Source: Candidatus Sulfopaludibacter sp. SbA3 (GTDB lineage Bacteria > Pseudomonadota > Alphaproteobacteria > Caulobacterales > Hyphomonadaceae). Taken from it: a stretch of DNA of 64,000 nucleotides. How positions within the stretch are numbered: position 1 is the stretch's first letter; each line of letters starts with the position of its first letter. The stretch lies in the NCBI GenBank assembly GCA_945888325.1, contig CAMDAC010000008.1, forward strand, positions 1 to 64,000, read 5' to 3'. Positions 44,690 to 53,513 of the stretch are shown here, piece by piece. Below the pieces are notes generated by a model. That model saw only the letters and a list, made by a program, of their open reading frames with translations. It was not told the DNA's origin and did no database searches. The position numbers and the translations under genes were made by a program.

Positions 44690-44812
44690 CTTTGGCGGGG
44701 TGCGACGCTCTATCTTGTTAAAACAGGCGGTTAAGGGCTGCTATTTCCCTTGCTAACGAGTTGCGCTTGGCGCGTCGATGCTTAGTTTCCGCTCACAACG
44801 GAGTTTCCACAC

Positions 44813-46276
44813 ATGAAGATTACTTTCGCCGAAAGCGCCAAGGCCGATATTGCGGGCTTTATCATCGATGAGGGCGACAAGCTGCCCGCCGCCGCTGCGG
44901 CGCTGGACAAGGCCAGCGGTGGCCTGCTTTCCGAGGCGCTGGACGGCGGCCGGTTCGACGGCAAGCCCGGCCAGCAGGCGATTGTGGTGCTTCCCAAGGG
45001 CTCCGACGCCCGCCGGGTGGTCCTGATGGGCGGCGGCAAGGCCAAGAAACGCGATGCCCGCGCGCTCGAGAAGATCGGCGCCAACTTCTACAAGGCCATC
45101 GGCTCCAGCGGCTTCAAGACCGCCTCGATCACAGCTGGCGACGCCGAATCGGCTGCACGGGTTGCCGTGGGCGCGAAGCTTGCTGCCTATCGTTTTGATA
45201 CCTACTTCACCAAGCTGAAGCCCGACCAGAAACCGAGCCTCACGGGCCTCACCGTCATTTCGACCGACCCGAAAGCCGCCAAGGCCGCCTTTGGCCCGAT
45301 CGATGCGGCCACCGATGGCACCTATCTGGCGCGCGACCTCGTAAACCTGCCGCCGAACGACCTTTACCCCGAATCCTTCGCCGCGAAGGTCAAGGAACTC
45401 GCCCCGCTCGGCCTCGAAGTCGAAATCCTCGGCGAAAAGCAGATGGCGAAACTCGGCATGGGCGCGCTGCTGGGCGTCGGCCAGGGCTCGGTCAAGGAAA
45501 GCCAGCTCGGCATCATCAAATGGAACGGCGGCAAGCCGGGCGATGATCCGGTGATCCTCGTCGGCAAGGGCGTCTGCTTCGACACCGGCGGCATCTCGCT
45601 GAAGCCCGGCCCGAACATGGAGAACATGCGCGGCGACATGGGCGGCGCAGCGGCCGTCACTGGCACCATGCGCGCGCTGGCGCAGCGCAAGGCGAAGGTC
45701 AACGTGGTCGGCTTGATCGGCCTCGTCGAGAACATGCCGGACGGCAATGCCATCCGCCCGGGCGACATTCTCCACTCGGCCTCCGGCCAGACCATCGAGG
45801 TGCAGAACACCGACGCAGAAGGCCGTCTCGTTCTGTGCGACGTGCTCTGGTACGCGCAGGAACACTTCAAGCCGAAAGCCATCGTCGACCTTGCAACCCT
45901 CACCGGCGCCATCGTCGTCTCGCTCGGCCATCATCATGCCGGCATGTTCACCGACAGCGATGACCTCGCTGCGGAACTGACAGCGGCGGGTCTTGCCGAA
46001 GGCGAGCGCGTGTGGCGGATGCCGCTCGGCGCCGAATATGATGTGCAGATCAAGTCGAAGTTCGCCGACATGCGCAACATCGGCGGACCGGCAGCGGGCT
46101 CGATCACGGCCGCTCAGTTCCTCAAGCGCTTCGTCAAGGACGGCGTGAAATGGGCCCACCTTGATATCGCCGGCGTTGCCTGGGTCGAAGGCGAGAAAGC
46201 CCCGACCGATCCGAGCTGGGCATCGGGTTACGGCCCGCGCCTGCTGAACAAGTGGATCATGGACAATTATGAATGA
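44813..46276 (+). CDS. pepA: Leucyl aminopeptidase (M17)
   Basis: A 487-residue cytosolic aminopeptidase with two metal ions. The C-terminal catalytic domain has VGKGVCFDTGGISLKPG (Lys252, Asp257, Lys264), Asp275 in MRGDMGG and the family signature NTDAEGRL at 332-339 (Asp334, Glu336). The N-terminal macro-like domain is present. Enterobacterial PepA also binds DNA; whether this one does cannot be told. It overlaps holC by 8 bases. Confidence 0.96.
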   Translation: MKITFAESAKADIAGFIIDEGDKLPAAAAALDKASGGLLSEALDGGRFDGKPGQQAIVVLPKGSDARRVVLMGGGKAKKRDARALEKIGANFYKAIGSSGFKTASITAGDAESAARVAVGAKLAAYRFDTYFTKLKPDQKPSLTGLTVISTDPKAAKAAFGPIDAATDGTYLARDLVNLPPNDLYPESFAAKVKELAPLGLEVEILGEKQMAKLGMGALLGVGQGSVKESQLGIIKWNGGKPGDDPVILVGKGVCFDTGGISLKPGPNMENMRGDMGGAAAVTGTMRALAQRKAKVNVVGLIGLVENMPDGNAIRPGDILHSASGQTIEVQNTDAEGRLVLCDVLWYAQEHFKPKAIVDLATLTGAIVVSLGHHHAGMFTDSDDLAAELTAAGLAEGERVWRMPLGAEYDVQIKSKFADMRNIGGPAAGSITAAQFLKRFVKDGVKWAHLDIAGVAWVEGEKAPTDPSWASGYGPRLLNKWIMDNYE

Positions 46277-46742
46277 GGCCATCCGGCCTGAATGGTGGTT
46301 CTACCATCTCTCGCGCACGGCGCTGGAGGTGGCAGCACCGCCGCTGATGCAGAAATGCCTGGAGGCGGGATGGCGCGTGCTCGCCGTCTCGCCGGACCTG
46401 GAACGGCTCGCTAAACTGGATGCGGCGCTCTGGACCTTTGACGACGCCTCCTTCCTGCCGCACGGTCAGGCCGAAGCGCCGGGACTGGACGCTTCGCGCC
46501 AGCCGGTGTTGCTGTCCGCGAAACTGAAAAACGCCAACAATGCAGACGCGCTGGTGCTGATGGACGGCACGGACGCGCCGGTCGAAGCGCCGTTCAAACG
46601 CTGCATGGTGATCTTCGAAGACGGCGACAAGGACACCCGCGCCCGGGCCCGCGAGCAGTTCAAGGCGGCGAAGGATTCAGGGCTGGTGACGCGCTATTTC
46701 CAGCAGACGTCCGCTGGCGGATGGAAAGAGGCGGGGGTTTAG
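46269..46742 (+). CDS. holC: DNA polymerase III subunit chi
   Basis: A 157-residue chi subunit, which links the clamp loader to single-strand binding protein. It has the family pattern WFYHLSRTALEVAAPPLMQKCLEAGWRVL, LWTFDDASFLPHG (the LWTy-F-PH motif) and PVLLSAKLKNANNADALVLMDG. The pepA-holC overlap supports the call. It ends 33 bases before the convergent YjdM-type gene. Confidence 0.93.
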   Translation: MNEAIRPEWWFYHLSRTALEVAAPPLMQKCLEAGWRVLAVSPDLERLAKLDAALWTFDDASFLPHGQAEAPGLDASRQPVLLSAKLKNANNADALVLMDGTDAPVEAPFKRCMVIFEDGDKDTRARAREQFKAAKDSGLVTRYFQQTSAGGWKEAGV

Positions 46743-46775
46743 GATGGGCCGAGCGGGATGCCTTTGAAGCAGGCT

Positions 46776-47105
46776 TCAAACCTTCTTCACGAACTCCGAC
46801 TTCAATCCCATCGCGCCGATGCCGTCGATCTTGCAGTCGATGTCATGATCCCCGTCCACGAGGCGGATGTTCTTCACCTTCGTGCCGCGCTTCACGACCA
46901 GCGATGAGCCTTTGACCTTCAGGTCCTTGATCACAGTCACCGTGTCACCGTCCGTGAGCGGATTGCCGACTGAATCTTTTATAACCTTTGCACCCGCCGG
47001 CGGCGCCTCGGTCCATTCGTGCCCGCACTCGGGGCAGATCAGCATCGGGCCGTCCTGATAGGTCAGCACGGATTCGCATTCGGGACAGGCGGGAAGATCT
47101 AGCAT
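46776..47105 (-). CDS. yjdM: YjdM/PhnA-like zinc-ribbon protein
   Basis: A 109-residue protein with an N-terminal zinc ribbon (CPEC...CPECGHEW, two CxxC pairs within the first 30 residues), followed by the KOW-like PhnA domain (VKDSVGNPL-type [39 protein letters not shown] and [22 protein letters not shown]). Despite the old name alkylphosphonate utilisation protein PhnA, the function is not established. It is convergent with holC. Confidence 0.93.
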   Translation of the reverse strand: MLDLPACPECESVLTYQDGPMLICPECGHEWTEAPPAGAKVIKDSVGNPLTDGDTVTVIKDLKVKGSSLVVKRGTKVKNIRLVDGDHDIDCKIDGIGAMGLKSEFVKKV

Positions 47106-47152
47106 GAGGCTGCCCTAAAACGCCCGCGCCGCGCGCGCAAGCCTTGGCCTCT

Positions 47153-48439
47153 TTATTCCGCTGCCCGCGCGACATCCCGGCGGTAGTTGCGGGTCGCCAT
47201 CAGGAGGCAGACGATGCTCGCCGCGTTGAAGGCGAGGATAATCTCCAGCGACCGGGCGAGCGGCTGGGCGGCGCCCTGGGCACTGAAATGGTCCGACAGC
47301 ATGCCGGCGATCAGCGGGCCGCAGCCGATGCCGATCAGTGTCAGGCAGAACAGCATGAAGGCAGAGGCAAATGACCGCATGCGGAGCTTCACGAGCTCCT
47401 GAGACGCCGTGTAAGCGACGCTGGCATAGATCAGCCCGATGAAGCTGGGCACGATGTTCCAGGCATAGGCCGTCTCCACGGTGGGGGCGCGTAGGAACAT
47501 CCAGGCGAAGGGCAGGGCAATGCCCGCGCCCGCCGCGATGATCAGCGGCCGCCAGCGCAGGTCTCGTTTGGAGAGCACGTCGCATGCCCGGCCGAGCACG
47601 ACCGCGCCGAGGCTGCCGACGCCGCCGATCAGGATGCCGAGCGGCAGGGAGACCTGGCCCGGTGTCAGGCCATAGGTGCGCTGGAGGTGGCTGGAGGTGA
47701 AGACGAGGAAGGCGTTGGCCGAGATGCAGATCAGCAGGCATCCCGCGAGCAGCCAAAGGTAAGACGACTGGCTGAAAATGAACTTCAGCGTCTCGCTGAG
47801 CGACGGCGCCGGGCCGTCATCCTCGCGCTGGTCCGCGAGGCCGCGCACTGGCTCCTTGATCCCGAAACGGACGATCAGGGCAAGGATCAACCCGGGAACG
47901 CCGGCCGCGAAGAAGGCGGCGCGCCAGCCATAGAGCTGGTAGATATACCCACCGAGCGCGAAGCCCGCCATGATGCCGAGGCCGATACCGCTGGTATAGA
48001 TGCCGAGCGCCATGGCGCGTTCCTGCGGCGGATAGAGGTCTGCGATCATCGAAGTGGCGGGCGGTGTGCCGCCGGCTTCGCCGACGCCGACGCCCATGCG
48101 CGCGAGCAGCAGGTGCCAGAAGTTTTGAGCAAGGCCGGAGAGGGCCGTCATCGCGGACCACACGCCGAGCGCAATGGAGATGATGTTGCGCCGGTTGCCC
48201 CGGTCCGCCCACATCGCCACGGGTATGCCGAGCGTCGCATAGAAGGCGGCGAAGGACAGGCCCGTGAGCCAGCCGACCTGGCCGTCCGAAAGGCCGAACT
48301 CGGCCTTGATCGGCTCCAGCAGGATCACCAGGATCTGCCGGTCCACATGGTTGAACGTATACGTCAGTGTAAGGACGGCCAGCACCCAGGCCCGGCCGGA
48401 AATGTTCGGCGCAGAAGTGGGAAGGGTTGTCGATGTCAT
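47153..48439 (-). CDS. MFS transporter (spinster-like)
   Basis: A 428-residue twelve-helix major facilitator. It has TYTFNHVDRQILVILLEPIKAEFGLSD in helix 1, the ADRGNRRNIIS loop between helices 2 and 3 and ARMGVGVGEAGGTPPATSMIADLYPPQERA in helices 4-5, which is the spinster / hexuronate-like pattern frequent in sphingomonad and Hyphomonas catabolic clusters. The substrate is unknown. It overlaps the hydrolase gene by 4 bases, so the pair form one operon under the palindromic site at 49349-49366. Confidence 0.9.
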   Translation of the reverse strand: MTSTTLPTSAPNISGRAWVLAVLTLTYTFNHVDRQILVILLEPIKAEFGLSDGQVGWLTGLSFAAFYATLGIPVAMWADRGNRRNIISIALGVWSAMTALSGLAQNFWHLLLARMGVGVGEAGGTPPATSMIADLYPPQERAMALGIYTSGIGLGIMAGFALGGYIYQLYGWRAAFFAAGVPGLILALIVRFGIKEPVRGLADQREDDGPAPSLSETLKFIFSQSSYLWLLAGCLLICISANAFLVFTSSHLQRTYGLTPGQVSLPLGILIGGVGSLGAVVLGRACDVLSKRDLRWRPLIIAAGAGIALPFAWMFLRAPTVETAYAWNIVPSFIGLIYASVAYTASQELVKLRMRSFASAFMLFCLTLIGIGCGPLIAGMLSDHFSAQGAAQPLARSLEIILAFNAASIVCLLMATRNYRRDVARAAE

Positions 48440-49311
48440 GCCTTGGTCTCCAGGCGCGCGAGGAATTCTGTGATGGCGGACACCGCCCCCGGTTCATCGA
48501 GGATCGGCGCATGGCCGACGCGCGGCACCGTCGCGAGTTTTGCGTCCGGATGACGGCGCACCATTTCGAGAGCGGTCTTCTCTGAGAGGATGTCGGACGT
48601 CTCGCCGCGCACGACCAGCAGAGGCGTCTTCTTCAGGCCGCCGAACATCCGCCAGAGCGCAAAATTGATCAGCGCGCCGGGTTTCACCTTGCCCAGCGAG
48701 CGGGCGATGTTGGAGTCATAGTCGAGCACGACCTCGCCGGTCGGCAACTCACGGTAGGTCCGCCGCGCAAAATCCATCCAGCGTTCTTCCGGCAGGTCCG
48801 GAAAGGCGGCGCCCTGGATCGTCTTGACCGCTTCGGCGGCGCTTTCCCATCCGGTCACCGGGCGCACCTTGCCGGCATAGCCCGCGATCCGGGCGATCCC
48901 TGCTTTCTCCACCACCGGGCCGACATCGTTCAACACCACGCCGGCAATCCGCTTCGGCGTCCGGCTTGTCATGAGCAGCGAGATCAGGCCGCCCATGGAG
49001 GTGCCGATCAGGGCCGCGCGCGCAATGCCCAGCTTGTCGAGCAGGAGGCCCATGTCCTTAGCATAGATCAAAGGGTTGTAATTGTTCGGCTCCGGATCGA
49101 AGGCCGAGCGGCCGCGTCCCCGCACATCCACCGCGATGAAGCGGTGGTGGCCGGGCAGGGCAGCTATCATCGGTTCGAAGTCCTTGTGGTTGCGCGTCAG
49201 GCCGTGAAGGCAAAGCACCGTCAGCTTTGCGGCGGCCGGTCCATAGGCCTTTGCGTAGAGCGACAGACCGTCCGCAGACGTCCATCCAATGTCTTCGCCT
49301 GACGGTGTCAT
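48436..49311 (-). CDS. Alpha/beta hydrolase
   Basis: A 291-residue alpha/beta-fold hydrolase with no signal peptide. It has the oxyanion segment LCLHGLTRNHKDFE (HG at 36-37), VDVRGRGRS, the nucleophile elbow GTSMGG with Ser105, a probable acid Asp near ETSDILS and the catalytic His in RVGHAPILDEP. The chemistry is ester, lactone or C-C hydrolysis; the substrate is not readable. It is the first gene of the hydrolase-MFS pair and starts 38 bases from a perfect palindrome that also occurs before the TonB receptor gene. Confidence 0.9.
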   Translation of the reverse strand: MTPSGEDIGWTSADGLSLYAKAYGPAAAKLTVLCLHGLTRNHKDFEPMIAALPGHHRFIAVDVRGRGRSAFDPEPNNYNPLIYAKDMGLLLDKLGIARAALIGTSMGGLISLLMTSRTPKRIAGVVLNDVGPVVEKAGIARIAGYAGKVRPVTGWESAAEAVKTIQGAAFPDLPEERWMDFARRTYRELPTGEVVLDYDSNIARSLGKVKPGALINFALWRMFGGLKKTPLLVVRGETSDILSEKTALEMVRRHPDAKLATVPRVGHAPILDEPGAVSAITEFLARLETKA

Positions 49312-49348
49312 GGACTGCGCTCCCTCCTGCCCGGGAGCTTGCGTCCCG

Positions 49349-49366
49349 TTTCAACATCTGTTGAAA
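49349..49366. promoter_or_regulatory. Putative TetR operator between hydrolase and regulator genes
   Basis: An 18-base perfect palindrome, TTTCAACA-TC-TGTTGAAA, lies 38 bases before the hydrolase start and 60 bases before the regulator start. Its core TCAACA-NN-TGTTGA matches two sites upstream of the TonB receptor gene. Palindromes of this size are typical TetR-family operators. Repression by the adjacent TetR protein is an inference. Confidence 0.75.
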
Positions 49367-49425
49367 TCTAAGCCGGAAAGGGCGCTTGGCGCAAGCGGCT
49401 GGACAGTATTCCCAAGCAGCCCACT

Positions 49426-50202
49426 TTGACTCGCAAGGGCAGACAGGTCCATAAAGGGTGCAAGAACAATGGTGAGGATACGCCGCTGAGCGCTCGCAAG
49501 AAATCCCCGCCGCCGAAAACCGACCGTCGCAGCGCGATTCTCGATGCCGCCGAAGCGGAGTTCAGTGCCCATGGCTTTGACGGCGTGACGCTGCGGACCA
49601 TCGCGAAGAATGCGGGCGTCGATCTCGCCCTGCCGCATTATTATTTCGGCTCCAAGGAACAGCTCTTTGTCGCGGTGTTCGACCGGCGCGCCAAGGTGTT
49701 GAACGACTGGCGCGAGACGGCGCTGATCGATGCCATCGCCGAAGCGAGGCCCGCCGCGCCCACGGTCGAGGCGATCGTCCGTGCCTATCTGGAGCCCCTG
49801 CTGAAAGGGCCGCACCTCTCCGAGCCGGGCTGGAAAAGCTACTACGCGCTCGTCGCCTACGTGAACAACACGCCCGGCTGGGGCGGCCGGTTGATGGCGG
49901 AGCATTTCGATCCGCTGATCCGCAAGTTTCTGGACGCGCTGCGCCTCGCGATACCAGGTATCGACGAGAAAGACCTCTACTGGGGCTATCATTGCTTCTC
50001 CGGCGCGCTGACGCTGGCGCTCGCACAGACGGGCCGTATCGACAAACTGTCCGGCGGGTTCGTGCGCTCCGAAGACCTTGCGGAGGCCTGCGAGCGCATG
50101 GTGCCTTTCATTACGGCAGGCTTTGAGGCGGCCCAGCGCGCGGCGCCGGCGCCCCGCGCCCGGGCAACGAAGCCCGCTCGCGTCAAAAGCTCCGCCCACT
50201 GA
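49426..50202 (+). CDS. TetR/AcrR family transcriptional regulator
   Basis: A one-component repressor. The helix-turn-helix domain spans about 33-80 (RRSAILDAAEAEFSAHGFDGVTL, then RTIAKNAGVDLALPHYYFGSKEQLF), and the ligand domain contains WKSYYALVAYVNNTPGWGGRLM. The first 30 residues are basic and poorly conserved. The only conventional start ahead of the domain is a TTG at 49426, giving 258 residues, so the exact start is unsure. It diverges from the hydrolase-MFS operon and converges on the TonB receptor gene. It very likely controls both through the TCAACR-NN-TGTTGA sites. Confidence 0.9.
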   Translation: MTRKGRQVHKGCKNNGEDTPLSARKKSPPPKTDRRSAILDAAEAEFSAHGFDGVTLRTIAKNAGVDLALPHYYFGSKEQLFVAVFDRRAKVLNDWRETALIDAIAEARPAAPTVEAIVRAYLEPLLKGPHLSEPGWKSYYALVAYVNNTPGWGGRLMAEHFDPLIRKFLDALRLAIPGIDEKDLYWGYHCFSGALTLALAQTGRIDKLSGGFVRSEDLAEACERMVPFITAGFEAAQRAAPAPRARATKPARVKSSAH

Positions 50203-50220
50203 TCGCTCCGCGCCGCTCGA

Positions 50221-50252
50221 AGAAAAGGGGCGGCGCCTTGCGACGCCGCCCC
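50221..50252 (-). terminator. Terminator after the TonB receptor gene
   Basis: GGGGCGGCG (50227-50235) and CGCCGCCCC (50244-50252) form a nine-base stem. On the minus strand it is followed by TTTTCT, fitting the TonB receptor transcript. A second hairpin (50269-50294, GACCC/GGGTC with GCCGC/GCGGC) lies closer to the gene. Together they separate it from the convergent regulator gene. Confidence 0.7.
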
Positions 50253-50319
50253 AGTCGAGGCTCCCGGTGACCCCGCCGCCGCAGCGGCAGGGTCTGGGAG
50301 GAAACGCACCAGGCGCCTC

Positions 50320-52719
50320 TTAGAAGTTGTAGTCGATGCCCACGGTCACCGTGCGCGGGTCGCCGTAGAAGGCGGTCAGCACGCCTTCGAGGCCGAGTGT
50401 CGATGCACCGGTGGCCGGGTTGATGAAGTTGTAGCCAGCCACCTTGTACTCTTCGTCGGTCAGGTTCTTGCCGGACAGCGTGAAGCCCCAGGGGCTGTCG
50501 TTTTCCTGCCAGCGCAGGCCAAGGTCGATCAGCGTGTAGGCTTCCTGGTCGAGCGGGCTGCGCACTTCGAACTGGCTCGAGTCGCTGCGGTAGGAGGCGA
50601 GCGAGTTGATTTTCAGGCGGCCTTCCTTGAGCAGGATGTTGAACGGCGTGTCGTAGCTGAGGCGGAAGCTGCCGGTCCATTCCGGCGTGTTCTGGAACAC
50701 GCGCTGGTCCGCCACGTCGTTGCCGAACGCGTCGATGAACACGTCATACTCGGCCTTGATATAGCCGACAGCGAAGCCCGAGGTGAGCAGGTCGGAGTCG
50801 TTGAAGATCTCTTCGCCGAGCACAGCCGTGCCTTCGTATTCAACGCCCCAGAGCGTTGCGGCGCCGGCGTTGGTGGTGATGCCGGTGAAGGTGTCGTTGA
50901 CGCCGTCATTGTTGGTGTCGATGCCGGCCGAGCCGGGCACCTGGACGTCCTTGTAGTCCATGAAGAATCCGGCGAAACTGGACTGGAGACGGCCGTCAAA
51001 CAGCGCGGATTTCCAGCCGATTTCGTAGCTGTCGACTTCTTCCGGATCGAACTGGAGGAAGTTGAATTCGTCTTCCGGATCGCTGGCGCGGGTGGCGCCT
51101 GCGGTGCAGTAGGCCGGCGGTGCCAGCGGGTTCAGCGTCGGGGCGATGCAGTTGCCGTTGAGGTCCGGAGCGGCCGAGGTCTGGCCGCGCGGGTCGAACG
51201 ATCCGCCTTTGAAACCCTGGGCGTAGGTCGCATACAGCGTATGGTCTTCGACCGGCTTGTAGCTGACCGAAGCGCGCGGGCTGAAGTCGTCGAACTTCAC
51301 CGAGCCGTCGAAGTTCGATGTCGTGGCAATGGGAACACCGGTGCCGCCGAAGAAGGGCGAGAAGCCGCCCGCATAGGTGCGGCGAAGCACGATCGAGGAG
51401 CGCTCATCTTCAGTATAGCGGCCGCCCAGCGAGACGGCGATCTGGTCCGTCAGGTCATAGGTGAAGTCACCGAACACCGACCAGGTTTCCGTGCCGACAT
51501 CGCCGAACGTCTGGGCGTTGAGACCCGGAACGCTGATCAGGGCGCCGGTCGTGCCGAGCAGCACGTCGAACACCGTCGATGCATTGGCTTCCAGATAGTA
51601 GGCGCCGAGGATACCGTTCAGGCGGTCGCCCGAGTACAGAACCTGGAATTCGTTCGAGAGCTGATCGTTTTCGTAGATCGCCGGCACGTCCACGTCAGCC
51701 TCAGGCAACGAGTCGAAGTCGATCGGCGTGGTGCTGACATCTTCGCGGTAGGCCAGGATGTTCTTGAGGGTGATGGCGTCGTTGACGGTGTATTCGGCGA
51801 TCAGCGACAGGCCTTTCGCTTCGGCGTCCTGCTCGACCACGTTCAGGCCGGCGCGCGTGTCATACACGTCGTCCAGCACGGGGTAGGTGATCGGCGGGAA
51901 CTTGTCGGCGATCAGGCGGTGGCCCTGGCGCGCATTCGATTCGTCGGACAGGTAGTCGCCGGCGAGGCGCAGCTGGAAGTCCGGCGTGACGTCCCATTCG
52001 GCCGACACCCGGTAGGCGGCAACGTCTTTGTTGTAGTTTTCTTCGCCGGTGATGATGTTCTCGCCGAAGCCGTCACGCGTGAAGAAGGCGAGACCGCCGC
52101 CGACGCGGAGCGTGTCGCTGATCGGCAGCGAACCCGAGGCCACAATATCCTGCTGGTTGTAGGAACCATAGGCGCCGCGCGCCTTGAAGGTCGGCTCGTC
52201 GGACAGGCCTTTGGTGACATACTTCACGGCGCCGCCAATGGTGTTGCGGCCGTACAGCGTGCCTTGCGGTCCGCGTAGAACCTCGATGCGCTCGACATCA
52301 TAGACTTCAAGCACGGCGCCTTGCGGGCGGTTGAGGTAAACGTCGTCGACATACACACCGACACCGGCTTCGAAACCGGCGACCGGGTCTTGCTGGCCGA
52401 CGCCGCGGATGAAGGCGGACAGCGTGTTGTTGGTGCCGCGGGAGACTTCGAGCGTGACGTTCGGCGAGATCTTGGCGACCTCGTCCATCGTCTGAATGCC
52501 GAGGTCGGAAAGCAGGTCGCCGCTAAAGGCGGAGACCGAGAGCGGCACGTCGAGCAGGTTCTGCTCGCGGCGCTGCGCGGTGACAACCACGGGGCCGAAG
52601 CGGCGCTCTTCCGAGGCCTCCGGCGCGGCGGTCGTGTCTTCCTGCGCATAGGCCGTGAACGGCGTCAGCGCGGAGGCTGCGAGCGCAGCAAACATCAGTT
52701 TGTTCAGGTTAGAAGCCAT
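50320..52719 (-). CDS. TonB-dependent receptor
   Basis: A 799-residue outer-membrane receptor from the ATG at 52719, chosen for its strong GGGAGGACAAA ribosome site and signal peptide (MASNLNKLMFAALAASALTP, cleaved near AYAQ). A TonB-box-like FGPVVVTAQRREQNLLDVPLS follows, then the plug domain (SAFIRGVGQQDPVAGFEAGV, RIEVLRGPQGTLYGRNTIGG) and a 22-strand barrel ending in aromatic DYNF. This type, common in sphingomonads and Hyphomonadaceae, takes up siderophores or larger organic substrates. Two palindromes matching the TetR site lie 38-75 bases before the start. Confidence 0.94.
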   Translation of the reverse strand: MASNLNKLMFAALAASALTPFTAYAQEDTTAAPEASEERRFGPVVVTAQRREQNLLDVPLSVSAFSGDLLSDLGIQTMDEVAKISPNVTLEVSRGTNNTLSAFIRGVGQQDPVAGFEAGVGVYVDDVYLNRPQGAVLEVYDVERIEVLRGPQGTLYGRNTIGGAVKYVTKGLSDEPTFKARGAYGSYNQQDIVASGSLPISDTLRVGGGLAFFTRDGFGENIITGEENYNKDVAAYRVSAEWDVTPDFQLRLAGDYLSDESNARQGHRLIADKFPPITYPVLDDVYDTRAGLNVVEQDAEAKGLSLIAEYTVNDAITLKNILAYREDVSTTPIDFDSLPEADVDVPAIYENDQLSNEFQVLYSGDRLNGILGAYYLEANASTVFDVLLGTTGALISVPGLNAQTFGDVGTETWSVFGDFTYDLTDQIAVSLGGRYTEDERSSIVLRRTYAGGFSPFFGGTGVPIATTSNFDGSVKFDDFSPRASVSYKPVEDHTLYATYAQGFKGGSFDPRGQTSAAPDLNGNCIAPTLNPLAPPAYCTAGATRASDPEDEFNFLQFDPEEVDSYEIGWKSALFDGRLQSSFAGFFMDYKDVQVPGSAGIDTNNDGVNDTFTGITTNAGAATLWGVEYEGTAVLGEEIFNDSDLLTSGFAVGYIKAEYDVFIDAFGNDVADQRVFQNTPEWTGSFRLSYDTPFNILLKEGRLKINSLASYRSDSSQFEVRSPLDQEAYTLIDLGLRWQENDSPWGFTLSGKNLTDEEYKVAGYNFINPATGASTLGLEGVLTAFYGDPRTVTVGIDYNF

Positions 52720-52756
52720 TTTGTCCTCCCGGGACGGTGCTGGTGAACTTTTTTGT

Positions 52757-52772
52757 CTCAACGTTTGTTGAG
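52757..52772. promoter_or_regulatory. Putative TetR operator A upstream of TonB receptor
   Basis: A 16-base palindrome, CTCAAC-GTTT-GTTGAG, containing TCAACG-TT-TGTTGA. It matches the core of the site at 49349-49366 in all but one half-site position. It is nearer to the receptor start than site B, with centres 20 bp apart, about two helical turns. Confidence 0.65.
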
Positions 52773-52774
52773 TT

Positions 52775-52794
52775 TTTTCAACAGGTGTTGAAAA
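52775..52794. promoter_or_regulatory. Putative TetR operator B upstream of TonB receptor
   Basis: A perfect 20-base palindrome, TTTTCAACA-GG-TGTTGAAAA, sharing TTTCAACA-NN-TGTTGAAA exactly with the site at 49349-49366. It lies 56-75 bases before the receptor ATG, where an operator could cover the promoter. It is part of a tandem pair with site A. Confidence 0.75.
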
Positions 52795-52969
52795 TGCACA
52801 GGTCTTTGAAGCTGTCAATCCGAACCCGCGCCGAACCGCCTATCGCCATGATTAACGCCGCCCGGCGTGACTTTCGGGCGACAGGACACCGACTGTCGGC
52901 TGTTGCCGGAGCGCGGTCCTGCCGCTATAGGCCGCGCAAATCCACAAACCCCAGATTCAGGAAGCCCCC

Positions 52970-53392
52970 ATGGCCGTGCAGCGTACATTCTCGATCATCA
53001 AGCCGGACGCCACCGAGCGTAACCTCACCGGCGCCATCAACGCCGTGATCGAAAAGGCCGGCCTGCGCATCATAGCCCAGCGCCGCATCCAGATGACGCG
53101 CGCCCAGGCCGAGCGCTTCTACGGCGTGCACCGCGAGCGCCCGTTCTTCGGCGAACTCGTCGACTTCATGATCTCCGGCCCGGTGGTCGTGCAGGTCCTG
53201 GAAGGCGAAGACGCCGTCGCGAAACACCGCGACGTAATGGGCGCCACCAACCCGGCCCAGGCCGCTGACGGCACCATCCGCAAACTGTTCGCCAAGTCGA
53301 TCGGCGAGAACTCCGTGCACGGTTCGGACTCGGCCGAGAACGCCGCCCTCGAGATCGTCCAGTTCTTCTCGGAAGCCGATATCGCAGGCTGA
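52970..53392 (+). CDS. ndk: Nucleoside diphosphate kinase
   Basis: A 140-residue enzyme that balances nucleoside triphosphates by transferring phosphate through His117 in the signature NSVHGSDS. The N-terminal [14 protein letters not shown] and the [20 protein letters not shown] segments are standard. AGGAAG lies upstream of the ATG. It diverges from the TonB receptor gene across 250 bases and is followed by a textbook terminator, so it is probably transcribed alone. Confidence 0.98.
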   Translation: MAVQRTFSIIKPDATERNLTGAINAVIEKAGLRIIAQRRIQMTRAQAERFYGVHRERPFFGELVDFMISGPVVVQVLEGEDAVAKHRDVMGATNPAQAADGTIRKLFAKSIGENSVHGSDSAENAALEIVQFFSEADIAG

Positions 53393-53419
53393 GCCGAGCG
53401 GCTCACATCCCATCCTGAA

Positions 53420-53450
53420 AACCGGCAGGCCCCGCCCTGCCGGTTTTTTT
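53420..53450 (+). terminator. Rho-independent terminator of ndk
   Basis: A ten-base stem (AACCGGCAGG at 53420-53429 with CCTGCCGGTT at 53436-53445) with a six-base loop, followed by a continuous T-run to 53450. It starts 28 bases after the ndk stop. Confidence 0.93.
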
Positions 53451-53513
53451 GTTTTCGGAGCGCGGGTTCAGTCTTCTTTCGGCGGCGTTCGCCGACTTGA
53501 AAGAACAGAGGTG

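Noticed and set aside
44753-46282. 509-residue minus-strand frame across pepA
   Set aside because: It mirrors pepA codon bias on the opposite strand and has no family features.
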